DNA from: an uncultured Collinsella sp.
GTDB taxonomy: Bacteria > Actinomycetota > Coriobacteriia > Coriobacteriales > Coriobacteriaceae
NCBI GenBank assembly: GCA_900756765.1
Contig: CAAELE010000001.1
Coordinates: forward strand, 65,277 to 129,276
Direction: 5' to 3'
Length of the DNA: 64,000 bases
How positions within the stretch are numbered: position 1 is the first letter of the stretch; every line of letters starts with the position of its first letter. Both the position numbers and the translations under genes were made by a program. Below the pieces are notes generated by a model. That model worked only from the letters and a program-made list of their open reading frames with translations, did no database searches and was not told the DNA's origin. Positions 34,479-42,669 of this stretch are shown in pieces.

Positions 34479-36323
34479 CTACCCCATGACCGACATGGTG
34501 AGCAGCACCGCAGCAGCACAGTACGCCACACACGAGATCATGACGGCGATGACGTTCATGGCGGTGCCCGACGTATTGAGGTCGTGCTCATCGCGCCAGA
34601 ACAGCACCATCAGGTAAATCACGGCGCTCATGTTGCCCACCAGGCAGATGATGGCCGCGATGTTAAAGCAGCCGGTAAAGAGCTGCTCCTCAAGCATAGG
34701 GGCATCGAGGAACGCGGCGGTGCGCACCAGCTGCGCGCACAGGTAGGTCACGAGCGAAAGGATCAGGCCCATACCCGTGCTCTGGAAGAAGAATCCCAGG
34801 TACGGTTTGGGCTCGTCGTCGTGACCGTCGTACTCGAGGAAGTAGTTCTTGACGAACGACACCATGCGCGAGGCCGCCAGCAGCACGAGCGGCATGGCGC
34901 ACATGGGGAACACCACCAGATGCGCGGAGCCCAGCGCCGTCCCCAGCACCGTCGCCATAATGCACGAGGCGATGCCCCACACGACGACCCAGTACTGACG
35001 ATGCACGAACCAGCTGAGCACGTTCGTCGAGTCGTCCGACGCGCTATCGCCCGAGCCGACACCGGCGATCTGCAGGTCCTCCTGATGCTCCTCGGCGATA
35101 ACGTCCATGGCGTCGTCGAAGGTCACGATACCCAGGATATGACGGTTCTCGTCGCAGACAGGGATGGCAACCAGGTCGTACTTGGTCATCTCGTCCGTCA
35201 CGTCTTCCTGGTCCTCGTCGGGCGACACATAGACCAGATCGCGATAGGCGAGCTGGCCCAGCGTGGCGTCGCGGTCGGCCACGATCAGCGTGCGCAGCGA
35301 AAGCACGCCCGTCAGCATGCCGCTCGGATCCTCGGTATAGACGTAATAGACGCTCTCAAAGTCCTCGTCGAGCTTGCGAATCGCCTCGATGGCATCGCCG
35401 ACCGTCGCCGTGGCGGGCAGCGAGACCAACTCCGAGGTCATGATGCGGCCGGCGGTGTTGTCCTCATAGCCCAGCAGATTACGAATCGCCTTCTCCTCCT
35501 TGACGCCCATCAGACGCAGGAGCTTCTCGGCCTTCTCATAATCGAGCTCGTCGATCAGGTCGGCGGCGTCGTCCGGGTCCATCATGGCCAGCATCGACGA
35601 TGCGTCCGTATCGGACAGGCCCTCGAGCATCTCGGTCATGAGCTCGTCGTCATCGAACTCCGAGATGGCCTCGGCGGCCTGGGCGGTGTCGAGCTGCGCG
35701 AACACCTGCGCGCGCAGGCGCGGGTCGAGCTGCTCGATGATGTCGGCAATGTCAGCAGGATGCAGCTCGCCAAGCGTCTTGTGCGACACCGAGAGCTGGA
35801 TGTTCTTAGTCGAGCGATCGAGCAGGTCCATGTAAGACCAGGCGATAATGTCCTCGCTGAGCGGCTTGCCAAGGTGCTTCATAAAGCCCTCGACGACATG
35901 CTCGAGTGTGGGGCTGATCGCGCGCAGCAGACCGCGGGCGCCAACTTCGGCACCCAGTAGGCGCAGCTGATTTTCGCCCGACATGGAAAACTTGATATCG
36001 TTTACGCGCACGACCTTCATACCCTGCGTGTCGACGATCTGCTTATTGAGAACGTCACGCGCCAGCAACAGCTCGGTCGGCTGCAGGTACGAAAAACGGA
36101 TTTCAGTGGCCGACGTCTTAAGATGTACACCCGTCTCGTCGATACGGTCGACCCATTTGCGCCAGCTGATCATAAACGGCGTCTTGCCGGGTCCGCGGAA
36201 CGCGAGCGACGTCACGTGCGGGAAAACTTCGCCGGTGGCAATGCCAAAATCGTTAACCACGCCGAGCTTTTCGCCGTCGACGTCCAAGACCGGCAATTTG
36301 AGCATCTCACTCAGATAATTCAA
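34479..36323 (-). CDS. PRC-barrel / MgtE-N / CBS membrane protein
   Basis: A 614-residue protein. Residues 1-170 hold two PRC-barrel-like units (KLPVLDVDGEKLGVVNDFGI). Then comes an MgtE intracellular domain (LHPADIADIIEQLDPRLRAQ, MDPDDAADLIDEL) and two CBS domains (MTSELVSLPATATVGDAIEAI; VAIPVCDENRHILGIVTFDDAMDV). The last ~170 residues form about five helices but lack the GNxGxQ pore signature of MgtE. It may be a Mg2+/nucleotide sensor for the NRAMP-type transporter downstream rather than a channel. The start is a TTG at 36323 with GGGGAG 5 nt upstream. Confidence 0.78.
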   Translation of the reverse strand: MNYLSEMLKLPVLDVDGEKLGVVNDFGIATGEVFPHVTSLAFRGPGKTPFMISWRKWVDRIDETGVHLKTSATEIRFSYLQPTELLLARDVLNKQIVDTQGMKVVRVNDIKFSMSGENQLRLLGAEVGARGLLRAISPTLEHVVEGFMKHLGKPLSEDIIAWSYMDLLDRSTKNIQLSVSHKTLGELHPADIADIIEQLDPRLRAQVFAQLDTAQAAEAISEFDDDELMTEMLEGLSDTDASSMLAMMDPDDAADLIDELDYEKAEKLLRLMGVKEEKAIRNLLGYEDNTAGRIMTSELVSLPATATVGDAIEAIRKLDEDFESVYYVYTEDPSGMLTGVLSLRTLIVADRDATLGQLAYRDLVYVSPDEDQEDVTDEMTKYDLVAIPVCDENRHILGIVTFDDAMDVIAEEHQEDLQIAGVGSGDSASDDSTNVLSWFVHRQYWVVVWGIASCIMATVLGTALGSAHLVVFPMCAMPLVLLAASRMVSFVKNYFLEYDGHDDEPKPYLGFFFQSTGMGLILSLVTYLCAQLVRTAAFLDAPMLEEQLFTGCFNIAAIICLVGNMSAVIYLMVLFWRDEHDLNTSGTAMNVIAVMISCVAYCAAAVLLTMSVMG

Positions 36324-36463
36324 TGGTGCTCCCCATCATTATTCCTGCGGACCGCGCGACCATGCCGGCACGCAATCCGTGGACTTTTAGATATGTATAC
36401 GCATGCGCGGGCGGCACGCCGCTCGGCGCTCACACCCCGTGCACGCGCAGAAAGCACCTGCAT
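36320..36463 (-). other. Possible upstream reading frame in the Mg operon leader
   Basis: ATG at 36463 opens a 47-codon Arg-rich frame whose TGA overlaps the TTG start of the next gene (TTGA). No clear ribosome site is seen. It may be a regulatory leader peptide or chance. Confidence 0.25.
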
Positions 36464-36464
36464 G

Positions 36465-36521
36465 GGGTCATCGACTGTATGGTCGAGGTTTGGATTTCAC
36501 CTGTAACCTTTCTCTTGACCC
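36465..36521 (-). promoter_or_regulatory. Structured 5' leader of the Mg operon
   Basis: On the minus strand GGGTCA and TGACCC can close a three-way junction holding GGTT...AACC and TCGAC...GTCGA stems. A TATAGT box with an upstream TG lies about 25 nt before it, giving a leader of about 200 nt. It does not match the M-box that I know. The rest of the gap (36522-36660) has no gene. Confidence 0.4.
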
Positions 36522-36672
36522 TCATTAACCGCAGTAACTATAGCATCAGCATCGCGCTGCGGCACCGAATTTATGCGCTGCACATTGCAGGCATACCAAA
36601 CGCTGACGTATCCGTGGCATAGAGCCGGATGAGCACAGTGGGACAAAGCGATTAAGACCGTCCTAAACGACC

Positions 36673-36699
36673 AGTCGTTTAAGCACGTCCCCGATGACT
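36673..36699. repeat. Conserved-loop mini-hairpin overlapping a stop codon
   Basis: AGTC...GACT around GTTTAAGCACGTCCCC. The TAG stop of the NodB-like gene (36698-36700) lies in the outer end of the element. Confidence 0.7.
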
Positions 36700-38104
36700 A
36701 CTCTGTGGTGTCGTCGTCCTCGGGGAGTTGGGGGAACACGGCGTTTTTGGGCATGGAAACCTTGGTGAGCGAGGTGAGCTTTTTGCTCAATGCCGTATCC
36801 GTCTTGACCAGGTCGCTGAGCGTCACGATCTTGTAGCCGTCGGCGACAAGGCCATCGATAATCTGCGGCAGCGCCTCGAGCGTCTGCTCGGCGCACTCAT
36901 CGCTATCGGTGAGCAGCACAATATTGCCCGGCGTCATCGAGTCGAGCACGGTCGATACTTGCTCGTCAGCGCCGTTGAGCAGCCAGTCGCCCGAATCGAT
37001 ATTCCACGAAACCACGGCGGACACCAGGTCCATCGAGTCAATCCAGTTTTGCTCGTCAAACGCGGCGTAGGGGGCACGCAGCAACATCGTCTCGACGCCG
37101 GTCGCTGACTTAATCGCCTCGGTGCCCTTCGTGATCTGCTTGCGCACCGTCTCGCGATCCTCGCCCTTGAGCGAATCATCGCTGTAGCTGTTGGAGCCGA
37201 CCTCGCACCCGGCATCGACAATCGCTTTGGCAGTAGCGGGAGAGGCCTCAGCCGCATCGCCCGAAAGGAAGAATGTCGCCGTGACGCCCTTTTCCTCGAG
37301 CACCTGCAAGATCTGCTTGGTCGCTCCGCTCGGACCCTCGTCAAATGTCAGGGCCACGTACTTTTCGTTGCCCTTGGGCGCTACGCTTGCGCACTCGACC
37401 ACGCAGTCGGTGGCGGGAACGACCTCGCCGCGGTCCTGCGTCTTGCCCGACTGCTCGCCGACCCATACCTCGGAGCGGCCCTGAACGCCCCAGGTTTTGA
37501 CATACTCAATGGCGCCCGTGCCCTCGACCTTAAGCTTTGGCTCGATAGTCGTGGCCTGGACCTCGTGCTTTTCGTACACGTTGCGGCCGTCCTTGACCGT
37601 CACCTTCTCGCCACCCGTAAGCTCGCGACTATCCCATTTGCCTTGCTTCACGCGCTTGCCGTCGACCTTCACCGACAGCTTTTCGCCGCCATGGCGCTTG
37701 AGCACGCTATCGTCGACGGCCAGCAGATCGCCGGCGTCGTACGTTTCGGTCAGGCTTTGATCGTCGATGAGATTCTGCAACGTAGAGCCCACGCGCACCG
37801 CGGTCTTTTGCCCGTTGAGCTCCACGTCCACGCTGCGGTTGACGTAGCCCACGACGGCAGCGATAAACAGCACGAGCGCGCAACCCACGGCGATGAGCGC
37901 ATAGGGCAGGCGGGACGGCCGGCGCGGCGAGCGCCCGTTGCCGATGCGCGCGCTGCGATCGCTAAACCCACGGCTATGGTTGAGGTACATCGCGCCGGGC
38001 TTACGGCGACGTCGACGCTGACCGCTGGGCAGCTGCCCCAGGTCGCGGCGTGCCGTCGGACGCGTACCCGAGCGCCCGTTTAAGTTAGATCCGTTTTGGC
38101 GCAT
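36698..38104 (-). CDS. NodB-fold polysaccharide deacetylase-like protein with altered metal site
   Basis: A 468-residue protein with a basic cytoplasmic N-terminus, one membrane helix (residues about 68-88), an extracellular G5/YabE-like beta region and a C-terminal NodB domain. The motif-1 Asp-Asp is TFDEGP here (Asp255 kept, second Asp is Glu256). Motif 2, usually H-x3-H, reads SNSYSDD, so the two metal His are Asn305 and Asp309. Motif 3 LRAPYAAFD lacks the usual RPPYG form. Thus all three metal ligands differ. It is probably a binding or regulatory protein at the cell wall, or it uses another mechanism. GGGAGG precedes the ATG at 38104. Confidence 0.82.
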   Translation of the reverse strand: MRQNGSNLNGRSGTRPTARRDLGQLPSGQRRRRRKPGAMYLNHSRGFSDRSARIGNGRSPRRPSRLPYALIAVGCALVLFIAAVVGYVNRSVDVELNGQKTAVRVGSTLQNLIDDQSLTETYDAGDLLAVDDSVLKRHGGEKLSVKVDGKRVKQGKWDSRELTGGEKVTVKDGRNVYEKHEVQATTIEPKLKVEGTGAIEYVKTWGVQGRSEVWVGEQSGKTQDRGEVVPATDCVVECASVAPKGNEKYVALTFDEGPSGATKQILQVLEEKGVTATFFLSGDAAEASPATAKAIVDAGCEVGSNSYSDDSLKGEDRETVRKQITKGTEAIKSATGVETMLLRAPYAAFDEQNWIDSMDLVSAVVSWNIDSGDWLLNGADEQVSTVLDSMTPGNIVLLTDSDECAEQTLEALPQIIDGLVADGYKIVTLSDLVKTDTALSKKLTSLTKVSMPKNAVFPQLPEDDDTTE

Positions 38105-38125
38105 GTGCCCTCCCCCATAAACACA

Positions 38126-38154
38126 GCGAGCCGGAGCAATATGTCTCCGGCTCG
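38126..38154 (-). terminator. Hairpin between the PRC-barrel gene promoter side and NodB-like gene
   Basis: GCGAGCCGGAG pairs with CTCCGGCTCGC, 23 bp past the PRC-barrel gene stop on the minus strand. Confidence 0.65.
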
Positions 38155-38176
38155 CCTCCCATCATTTGGTATGTCG

Positions 38177-38932
38177 CTATTTGCTAGCTTTTGACGAGCC
38201 CCCGCTCGCCTTCTGATATTCGTCCTTAAAGGCCTTGAACATACCGCGCGTCTTGCCGAGCTGCTTGCCCAGCGCGCGGCTGCCCTTGTCCACGGCGACC
38301 GATCCCTTGTCATCGAGCACCTTGGCGCCCTTTTTGACCTTATCGCCCACCACGACACTGGCCTCGGCAGCCTTGGCGGCCGCGCCGCCCGAATACCCGA
38401 GCGTCTTGACCTCGTCCGAGACAATCATCGCGCCGTTCTCGTAGCCGCGCAGCATCGTCGGCGGCACCTGCGTGTCGCCCACCAGCACGCTCGAAGCGGC
38501 ACCGGCGGTCACGTAGAACATCTGCACAATACCCGAGCGCGGCTTGAACTCAACGTCCGAGCAGTAGCCCACGACATCGCCCGATTCCGTGCGCACGTCC
38601 ATGCCAACCCAGATGATGCAATCGTCCAGGTTGATATCGAGGCGCTTGGCCGCGGCGGCATCGTAGGTGCCCTTGACGTCGTCGACCGCGACAGCGCCCT
38701 CATAGACGCCGATGGCATCGAGTGCCACAAAGCGGTCGGGACGCTCAATCATGCCCGCGATATCGGACTGGCGGACCATAAAGCCCACCACGCGCGTGCC
38801 GCCCGGGGTAAAGACGGGAAAGTGAATCTTGCCGAGCTTTTTAGGGGTGCGCGGCGTGCCGTCCTTTTTGGTGCGCTTGTCTTCGGCAGGCTTACGATAA
38901 ACCTTGACGCCGACAAAATCCCCTGCGCGCAT
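38177..38932 (-). CDS. PRC-barrel domain protein
   Basis: A 251-residue soluble protein. Two PRC-barrel-like repeats are visible: RAGDFVGVKVYRK...KLGKIHFPVF and DCIIWVGMDVRTESGDVVGYCSDVEF. The C-terminal 70 residues are Lys/Gly/Ala-rich (KVKKGAKVLDDKGSVAVDKG), probably flexible. Its ATG overlaps the stop of the YtxH-like gene by one base (TAATG), so the two are coupled. PRC barrels bind partners or RNA/ribosomes in other proteins. No enzymatic role is seen, and a structural or envelope-stress role with YtxH is a guess. Confidence 0.7.
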   Translation of the reverse strand: MRAGDFVGVKVYRKPAEDKRTKKDGTPRTPKKLGKIHFPVFTPGGTRVVGFMVRQSDIAGMIERPDRFVALDAIGVYEGAVAVDDVKGTYDAAAAKRLDINLDDCIIWVGMDVRTESGDVVGYCSDVEFKPRSGIVQMFYVTAGAASSVLVGDTQVPPTMLRGYENGAMIVSDEVKTLGYSGGAAAKAAEASVVVGDKVKKGAKVLDDKGSVAVDKGSRALGKQLGKTRGMFKAFKDEYQKASGGSSKASK

Positions 38933-39321
38933 TATGCCTCGGTCGAGGGCTCCGTGGCCTCGGTGCCGGCCTCGGTGACGTTCTCGACCACGACGTCGGC
39001 AGCGGGCGTCACGTTGCCGCCCGAGATGGCGTCGTTGAGCTGCTCGCGAAGCTGGTCCATGCGCTCGCGGGCCAGGTCGACCTTGGCGCGCAGGTCATCG
39101 GTCTTGGCGTCGACCATCGGACCAAAGTCGTTGACCGCGGCACGAGCCTCCTCGGCACTGTGCTCGTAGGTGTCACGCATGTTGTCCCAGGCGTCGTTGG
39201 CGATATCGGCGGCCATGGCGCGGGTCTCGGCACCCGAGCGCGGGGCCAGAGCAACGCCGATGATAGCGCCGGCGGCAGCACCAAAGAGCGCACCGGAGAC
39301 AAAGCTGAAAGTCTTTCCCAT
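38932..39321 (-). CDS. YtxH domain-containing protein
   Basis: A 129-residue protein. The N-terminus has one Gly/Ala-rich hydrophobic helix (FVSGALFGAAAGAIIGVALA) followed by APRSG, the YtxH/general-stress hallmark. The rest is a long helical region with an acidic tail. The start at 39321 has GGAGAG 8 nt upstream; an ATG two codons earlier is the alternative. It is coupled with the PRC-barrel gene. Members are often induced by stress, but no biochemical role is known. Confidence 0.8.
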   Translation of the reverse strand: MGKTFSFVSGALFGAAAGAIIGVALAPRSGAETRAMAADIANDAWDNMRDTYEHSAEEARAAVNDFGPMVDAKTDDLRAKVDLARERMDQLREQLNDAISGGNVTPAADVVVENVTEAGTEATEPSTEA

Positions 39322-39457
39322 GATCATTCCTCTCCTGCGGGCACCTCGATGCCCACCGTTTGAATGCTGTCCATTATACCCGCAGCGCAACACTTGCCGT
39401 CGCGCTCATCTGCGTACGGTAAAAGCGCAGGTACATGATGGTGATAAGCGAGTAAAC

Positions 39458-40291
39458 CTACTCCTGCGGCATAGCCGGCATGGCGACCGTGGCGGCCGGG
39501 TTCTCGCCGGCGCCATCGACGAGCGGCAGGTTGCCCTCGTGCGCCGAGCCGGACGGGGCCGTTGCCGCACCGCCAAAGACGGCCGCGGGGGCCTCGTGGT
39601 TCTCGGCGACCGCACCCTCGGTATCGATTGGCATCTGCGGCTCGTCGTCAAAGCTCGGGACGCCTTGGGGCTCCGCAGGCTCGGGCTCAGCAGGCGCCTC
39701 GGCAACGGCCTCAGTGTCGGCATCGGCGGGAGCGTCGCCCTCGGGCGCATCCTCGGCCACGTCCTCACCGTTCGCAGCGGCAACGGCCTCGTGCGGGTCC
39801 TTGCCCTCGGCCTCGGCACGCATGCCCAGCACCAGGTTGCGCAGGCCCGCGACCGTGCCTTCCACGTCGGGGGCCGGCTGATCGGCATGCAGGTACGCCC
39901 AGTCCATCATAAAGGTCGCCGACGACAGCGCGCCGATGGCCAACGCATCGTCGGGACACGAAAGCTCGACCTCAAAGACACGCTCGTCATGCTCGCTCAC
40001 GCGGGTGCGACCGCACGAGATGCTGCCGGCAAGACCGGTCTCGTTCATGAGCTCGACCGTCACGTGCTCCAGCAGGTGGCAAAGCTCGGTCTGGCCCATG
40101 CAGTCCTGGAATTCGCGACCCGAATCGCCCAGGCACAGATGCTTGGCAATCGCGGGCACCAAGTAGTACACGCGCGCCGTGGCCTCGATATCCTCCGAGG
40201 TCATGAGCGGCATGCCGGGGTTCACCAGCATATGCGCGCAAATCTTGTCCTCGCTGACGGTGACCTTAAGGATGTTGAACAGGCCTGCCAT
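39458..40291 (-). CDS. Unknown protein with acidic Ala/Pro-rich tail
   Basis: A 277-residue protein. Residues 1-150 look folded: LFNILKVTVSEDKICAHML, then CHLLEHVTVELMNETG and FEVELSCPDD. The rest is low-complexity, rich in Ala, Glu, Pro and Asp. There is no signal peptide and no membrane helix. The LEHVxxEL phrase is weakly like part of the N-terminal domain of cyanophycin-synthetase-type proteins, which is not enough for a call. The gene lies 24 nt after the CNNM/CorC gene and is probably co-transcribed with it. GGGAGAG precedes its ATG. I do not recognise its function. Confidence 0.6.
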   Translation of the reverse strand: MAGLFNILKVTVSEDKICAHMLVNPGMPLMTSEDIEATARVYYLVPAIAKHLCLGDSGREFQDCMGQTELCHLLEHVTVELMNETGLAGSISCGRTRVSEHDERVFEVELSCPDDALAIGALSSATFMMDWAYLHADQPAPDVEGTVAGLRNLVLGMRAEAEGKDPHEAVAAANGEDVAEDAPEGDAPADADTEAVAEAPAEPEPAEPQGVPSFDDEPQMPIDTEGAVAENHEAPAAVFGGAATAPSGSAHEGNLPLVDGAGENPAATVAMPAMPQE

Positions 40292-40315
40292 AACTCTCCC
40301 CTACTCTTCCTTGCC

Positions 40316-41689
40316 CTACTCGTCGCCATCGTGCGGATCCACAGAGCCCGCACCCGACGCCGCCGGCTTCTCTGCCGAGGACTCGGAATCCTTCTTATCG
40401 GTTTCGGCCGGAGCGATCACGCGAATGAGCGAGATGCGCTGGCCACGCATCGACTGTACCTTGAACTTGTACCCTGCGACCTCAAACACCTCTCCGATGT
40501 CGGGTACCGAGTCGCAAAGCTCCAAAATCCAGCCGGCGATGGTCTCATAATCATCGCTTTCCTCGAGCGGCCAACCAAGCTCAATCGCGTCATCGCACGA
40601 AAAACGCCCATCGACGAGCCACTCGCGGCGCGAAAGGCGCGTGAGGTACTTGTTGTCGGGATCGAACTCGTCCTCGATCTCGCCGACGATCTCCTCGACG
40701 ATATCTTCGATGGTGATGATGCCGGCCGTGCCGCCGTACTCGTCCACGACGACCACGATCTGGTCGTGCGAGGTCTGCATCTCGGACAGCAGCGGCAGGA
40801 TGTCCTTGGTATCGGGCACAAATGTGGCATCGCGCAAATAGCTGGCGATGGGCTGGTCGCCCTTGCCGTCGAGCGCGGGCTGGATCAGGTCCTTGATGTG
40901 CGCGATTCCCGCGACGTTGTCGGGGTCCTCGTGATAGACGGGGATGCGGCTGAAGCCGGTCTGGCGCATGGTGGACAACACGTCGGCGACCGTCTCGTCG
41001 TCCTCGCACATGGTGGTGTCCACGCGCGGCACCATGACCTCGCGAGCCACGGTGTCGCCCAGGTCGAAGATCTCGTGGATCATGCGCTTTTCCTCGTCGA
41101 GCAGGTCGTCCTGCTCCGAGACCATGTACTTGATCTCTTCCTCCGAGACGTTCTGGCGGTCATCGGCGCTCTTGATGCGCAGAATGCGGGCCAGGCCGTC
41201 GGAGCAGGCGCCGGTCAGCCACACGAGCGGGCGGGCGATCTTTTGGAACACGGAGAGCGGTCCCACAACCTGCTTGGATACGCCCTCGGCGTTAGCAAGG
41301 CCGATGCGCTTGGGCACGAGCTCGCCGATCACGATGGACACAAAGGCGACGGCGACGGTGATGATGACCGGCGCCAGGCCGCGCGCGATGGCGGAAAGCG
41401 GCGCGATGCCAAAGCTCATGAGCCACGTGGCAAGCGGGTCGGACAGGCTCGTCGACGCGACGGCAGACGAGGCGAAGCCCACGAGCGTGATGGCGACCTG
41501 AATGGTGGCCAACAGCTGATCGGAGTCGGCGGCGAGCTGGACGGCGCGCTCGGCGCGCTTATCGCCCTCCTCGGCATCGTGCTCCAACACGGCGCGCTTA
41601 GCCGTGGTGAGAGCCATCTCGGACATGGAGAAGTAGCTGTTGATAAGCGTCAGGACAAGCGTGGTAATAAGGGAGATGGTTATGTCCAT
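40316..41689 (-). CDS. CNNM/CorC-type (HlyC) membrane protein
   Basis: A 457-residue protein. Residues 1-200 form the DUF21 membrane domain (SMSEMALTTAKRAVLEHDAEEG), residues about 220-340 a CBS pair (MVPRVDTTMCEDDETVADVL; IVVVVDEYGGTAGIITIEDIVEEIVGEI), and the C-terminus a CorC_HlyC domain (LSRREWLVDGRFSCDDAIEL). The family exports or controls Mg2+ (CorB/CorC, CNNM); some members were first called hemolysins. It leads a two-gene unit with the unknown gene at 39458. Together with mgtA and the NRAMP/MgtE operon it adds to the Mg2+ theme of this window. Confidence 0.85.
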   Translation of the reverse strand: MDITISLITTLVLTLINSYFSMSEMALTTAKRAVLEHDAEEGDKRAERAVQLAADSDQLLATIQVAITLVGFASSAVASTSLSDPLATWLMSFGIAPLSAIARGLAPVIITVAVAFVSIVIGELVPKRIGLANAEGVSKQVVGPLSVFQKIARPLVWLTGACSDGLARILRIKSADDRQNVSEEEIKYMVSEQDDLLDEEKRMIHEIFDLGDTVAREVMVPRVDTTMCEDDETVADVLSTMRQTGFSRIPVYHEDPDNVAGIAHIKDLIQPALDGKGDQPIASYLRDATFVPDTKDILPLLSEMQTSHDQIVVVVDEYGGTAGIITIEDIVEEIVGEIEDEFDPDNKYLTRLSRREWLVDGRFSCDDAIELGWPLEESDDYETIAGWILELCDSVPDIGEVFEVAGYKFKVQSMRGQRISLIRVIAPAETDKKDSESSAEKPAASGAGSVDPHDGDE

Positions 41690-41799
41690 CGGGAGTTTCT
41701 CGAACCTCCAAGATTCGGGACGTCAGGGTAAAACGTTGATGGCGGATACGGCAATTGCACCGGCGCCCAAACGAGGACGCGGGCGCGCAGGCGTGGTCG

Positions 41800-42483
41800 C
41801 TAGATTACGAAGAGGATCACCGCCATGAACTGGAAGATGCTGCCGGCGAGCACCCACAAGTGGAAAACACTATGCAGATAGCGAACGTTTTTGGCGATAT
41901 AGAACGGCACGCCCACGGTATAGCACACGCCGCCGACGGCGAGCAGGGCAAGCGCGACGGGGTTGAGCAGCGACACGAGCTCGGGCAGCTTAAAGACGAC
42001 GAGCCAGCCCATCAGCAGGTAGACCAGGCCGCTTACCCAGTGCGGCTGACGCTCGCGCAAAAAGCACTCGAGCGCAATGCCGATAATGGCGATGGCCCAT
42101 ACGGCAAAGAACAGCGCAGGGCCGCCGTCGTTTGCAAGCGTGATGAGGCAAAACGGCGTATAGCTGCCGGCTATGAGCAGGTAGATGCAGCTGTGGTCGA
42201 TGATGCGAAACACGCGCTTGGCACGAGCGGGCTGAATCGCGTGGTAGAGCGTGGAGGCCAGATATTCGAGGATAATACTGACGCCATAGACAATTGCCGC
42301 GGCCATGTGGGCTGGGCCTCCGCCGCGCAGGGCGGCGAATACGATCAGGAGCACCAGGCCCGCGATACCCAGCAGGCAGCCGACACCATGGGTGACGGAG
42401 TTCATGATCTCCTCGCCCACCGTGTAGTGTGGAACGGCCGCGGTCTTGGGTCGCGGCTTAGAACTGTCGCTCGAATCGGACAT
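41800..42483 (-). CDS. PAQR/hemolysin III family membrane protein
   Basis: A 227-residue protein with seven predicted helices. VGEEIMNSVTHGVGCLLGI at the start, LYHAIQPARAKRVFRIIDHSCIYLLIAGSYTPF in the middle and a late VRYLHSVFHLWVLAGSIFQF carry the conserved His/Ser/Asp set of the PAQR family, a presumed metal site for lipid hydrolysis. The start at 42483 is the first ATG with GGAGG upstream, though spacing is long (11 nt). It is a single-gene unit next to CNNM/CorC. The substrate is unknown. Confidence 0.85.
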   Translation of the reverse strand: MSDSSDSSKPRPKTAAVPHYTVGEEIMNSVTHGVGCLLGIAGLVLLIVFAALRGGGPAHMAAAIVYGVSIILEYLASTLYHAIQPARAKRVFRIIDHSCIYLLIAGSYTPFCLITLANDGGPALFFAVWAIAIIGIALECFLRERQPHWVSGLVYLLMGWLVVFKLPELVSLLNPVALALLAVGGVCYTVGVPFYIAKNVRYLHSVFHLWVLAGSIFQFMAVILFVI

Positions 42484-42590
42484 GCCGGTTACATCCTCCA
42501 ACGTAAAGAGTTCTCAACACTATATCAAAGCGTCTGGGTGCGTGCGAAATTTGCACCATACGTGACCCTTTGTTTACCCATTCTTTGCCT

Positions 42591-42649
42591 GTTGACGCAT
42601 CAACGGCGAACGTCCATAATGCGCTTGCATTAAATGTTGATGTATTAAC
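42591..42649. promoter_or_regulatory. Two palindromic operator-like sites
   Basis: GTTGACGCATCAAC (42591-42604) and GTTGATGTATTAAC (42636-42649) lie in the gap before the gene at 42670. The second ends 20 nt before the ATG. They resemble MarR-type boxes and the site at 5287. Confidence 0.55.
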
Positions 42650-42669
42650 ATCTTTAAGGAGAACAGTAA

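Noticed and set aside
36320..36600. M-box magnesium riboswitch
   Set aside because: The conserved M-box sequence blocks that I know are not present; only an unassigned structured leader can be supported.
39170..41731. 853-codon plus-strand frame over YtxH, unknown and CNNM genes
   Set aside because: Crosses three well-supported minus-strand genes and has Arg/His/Gly-rich antisense composition.
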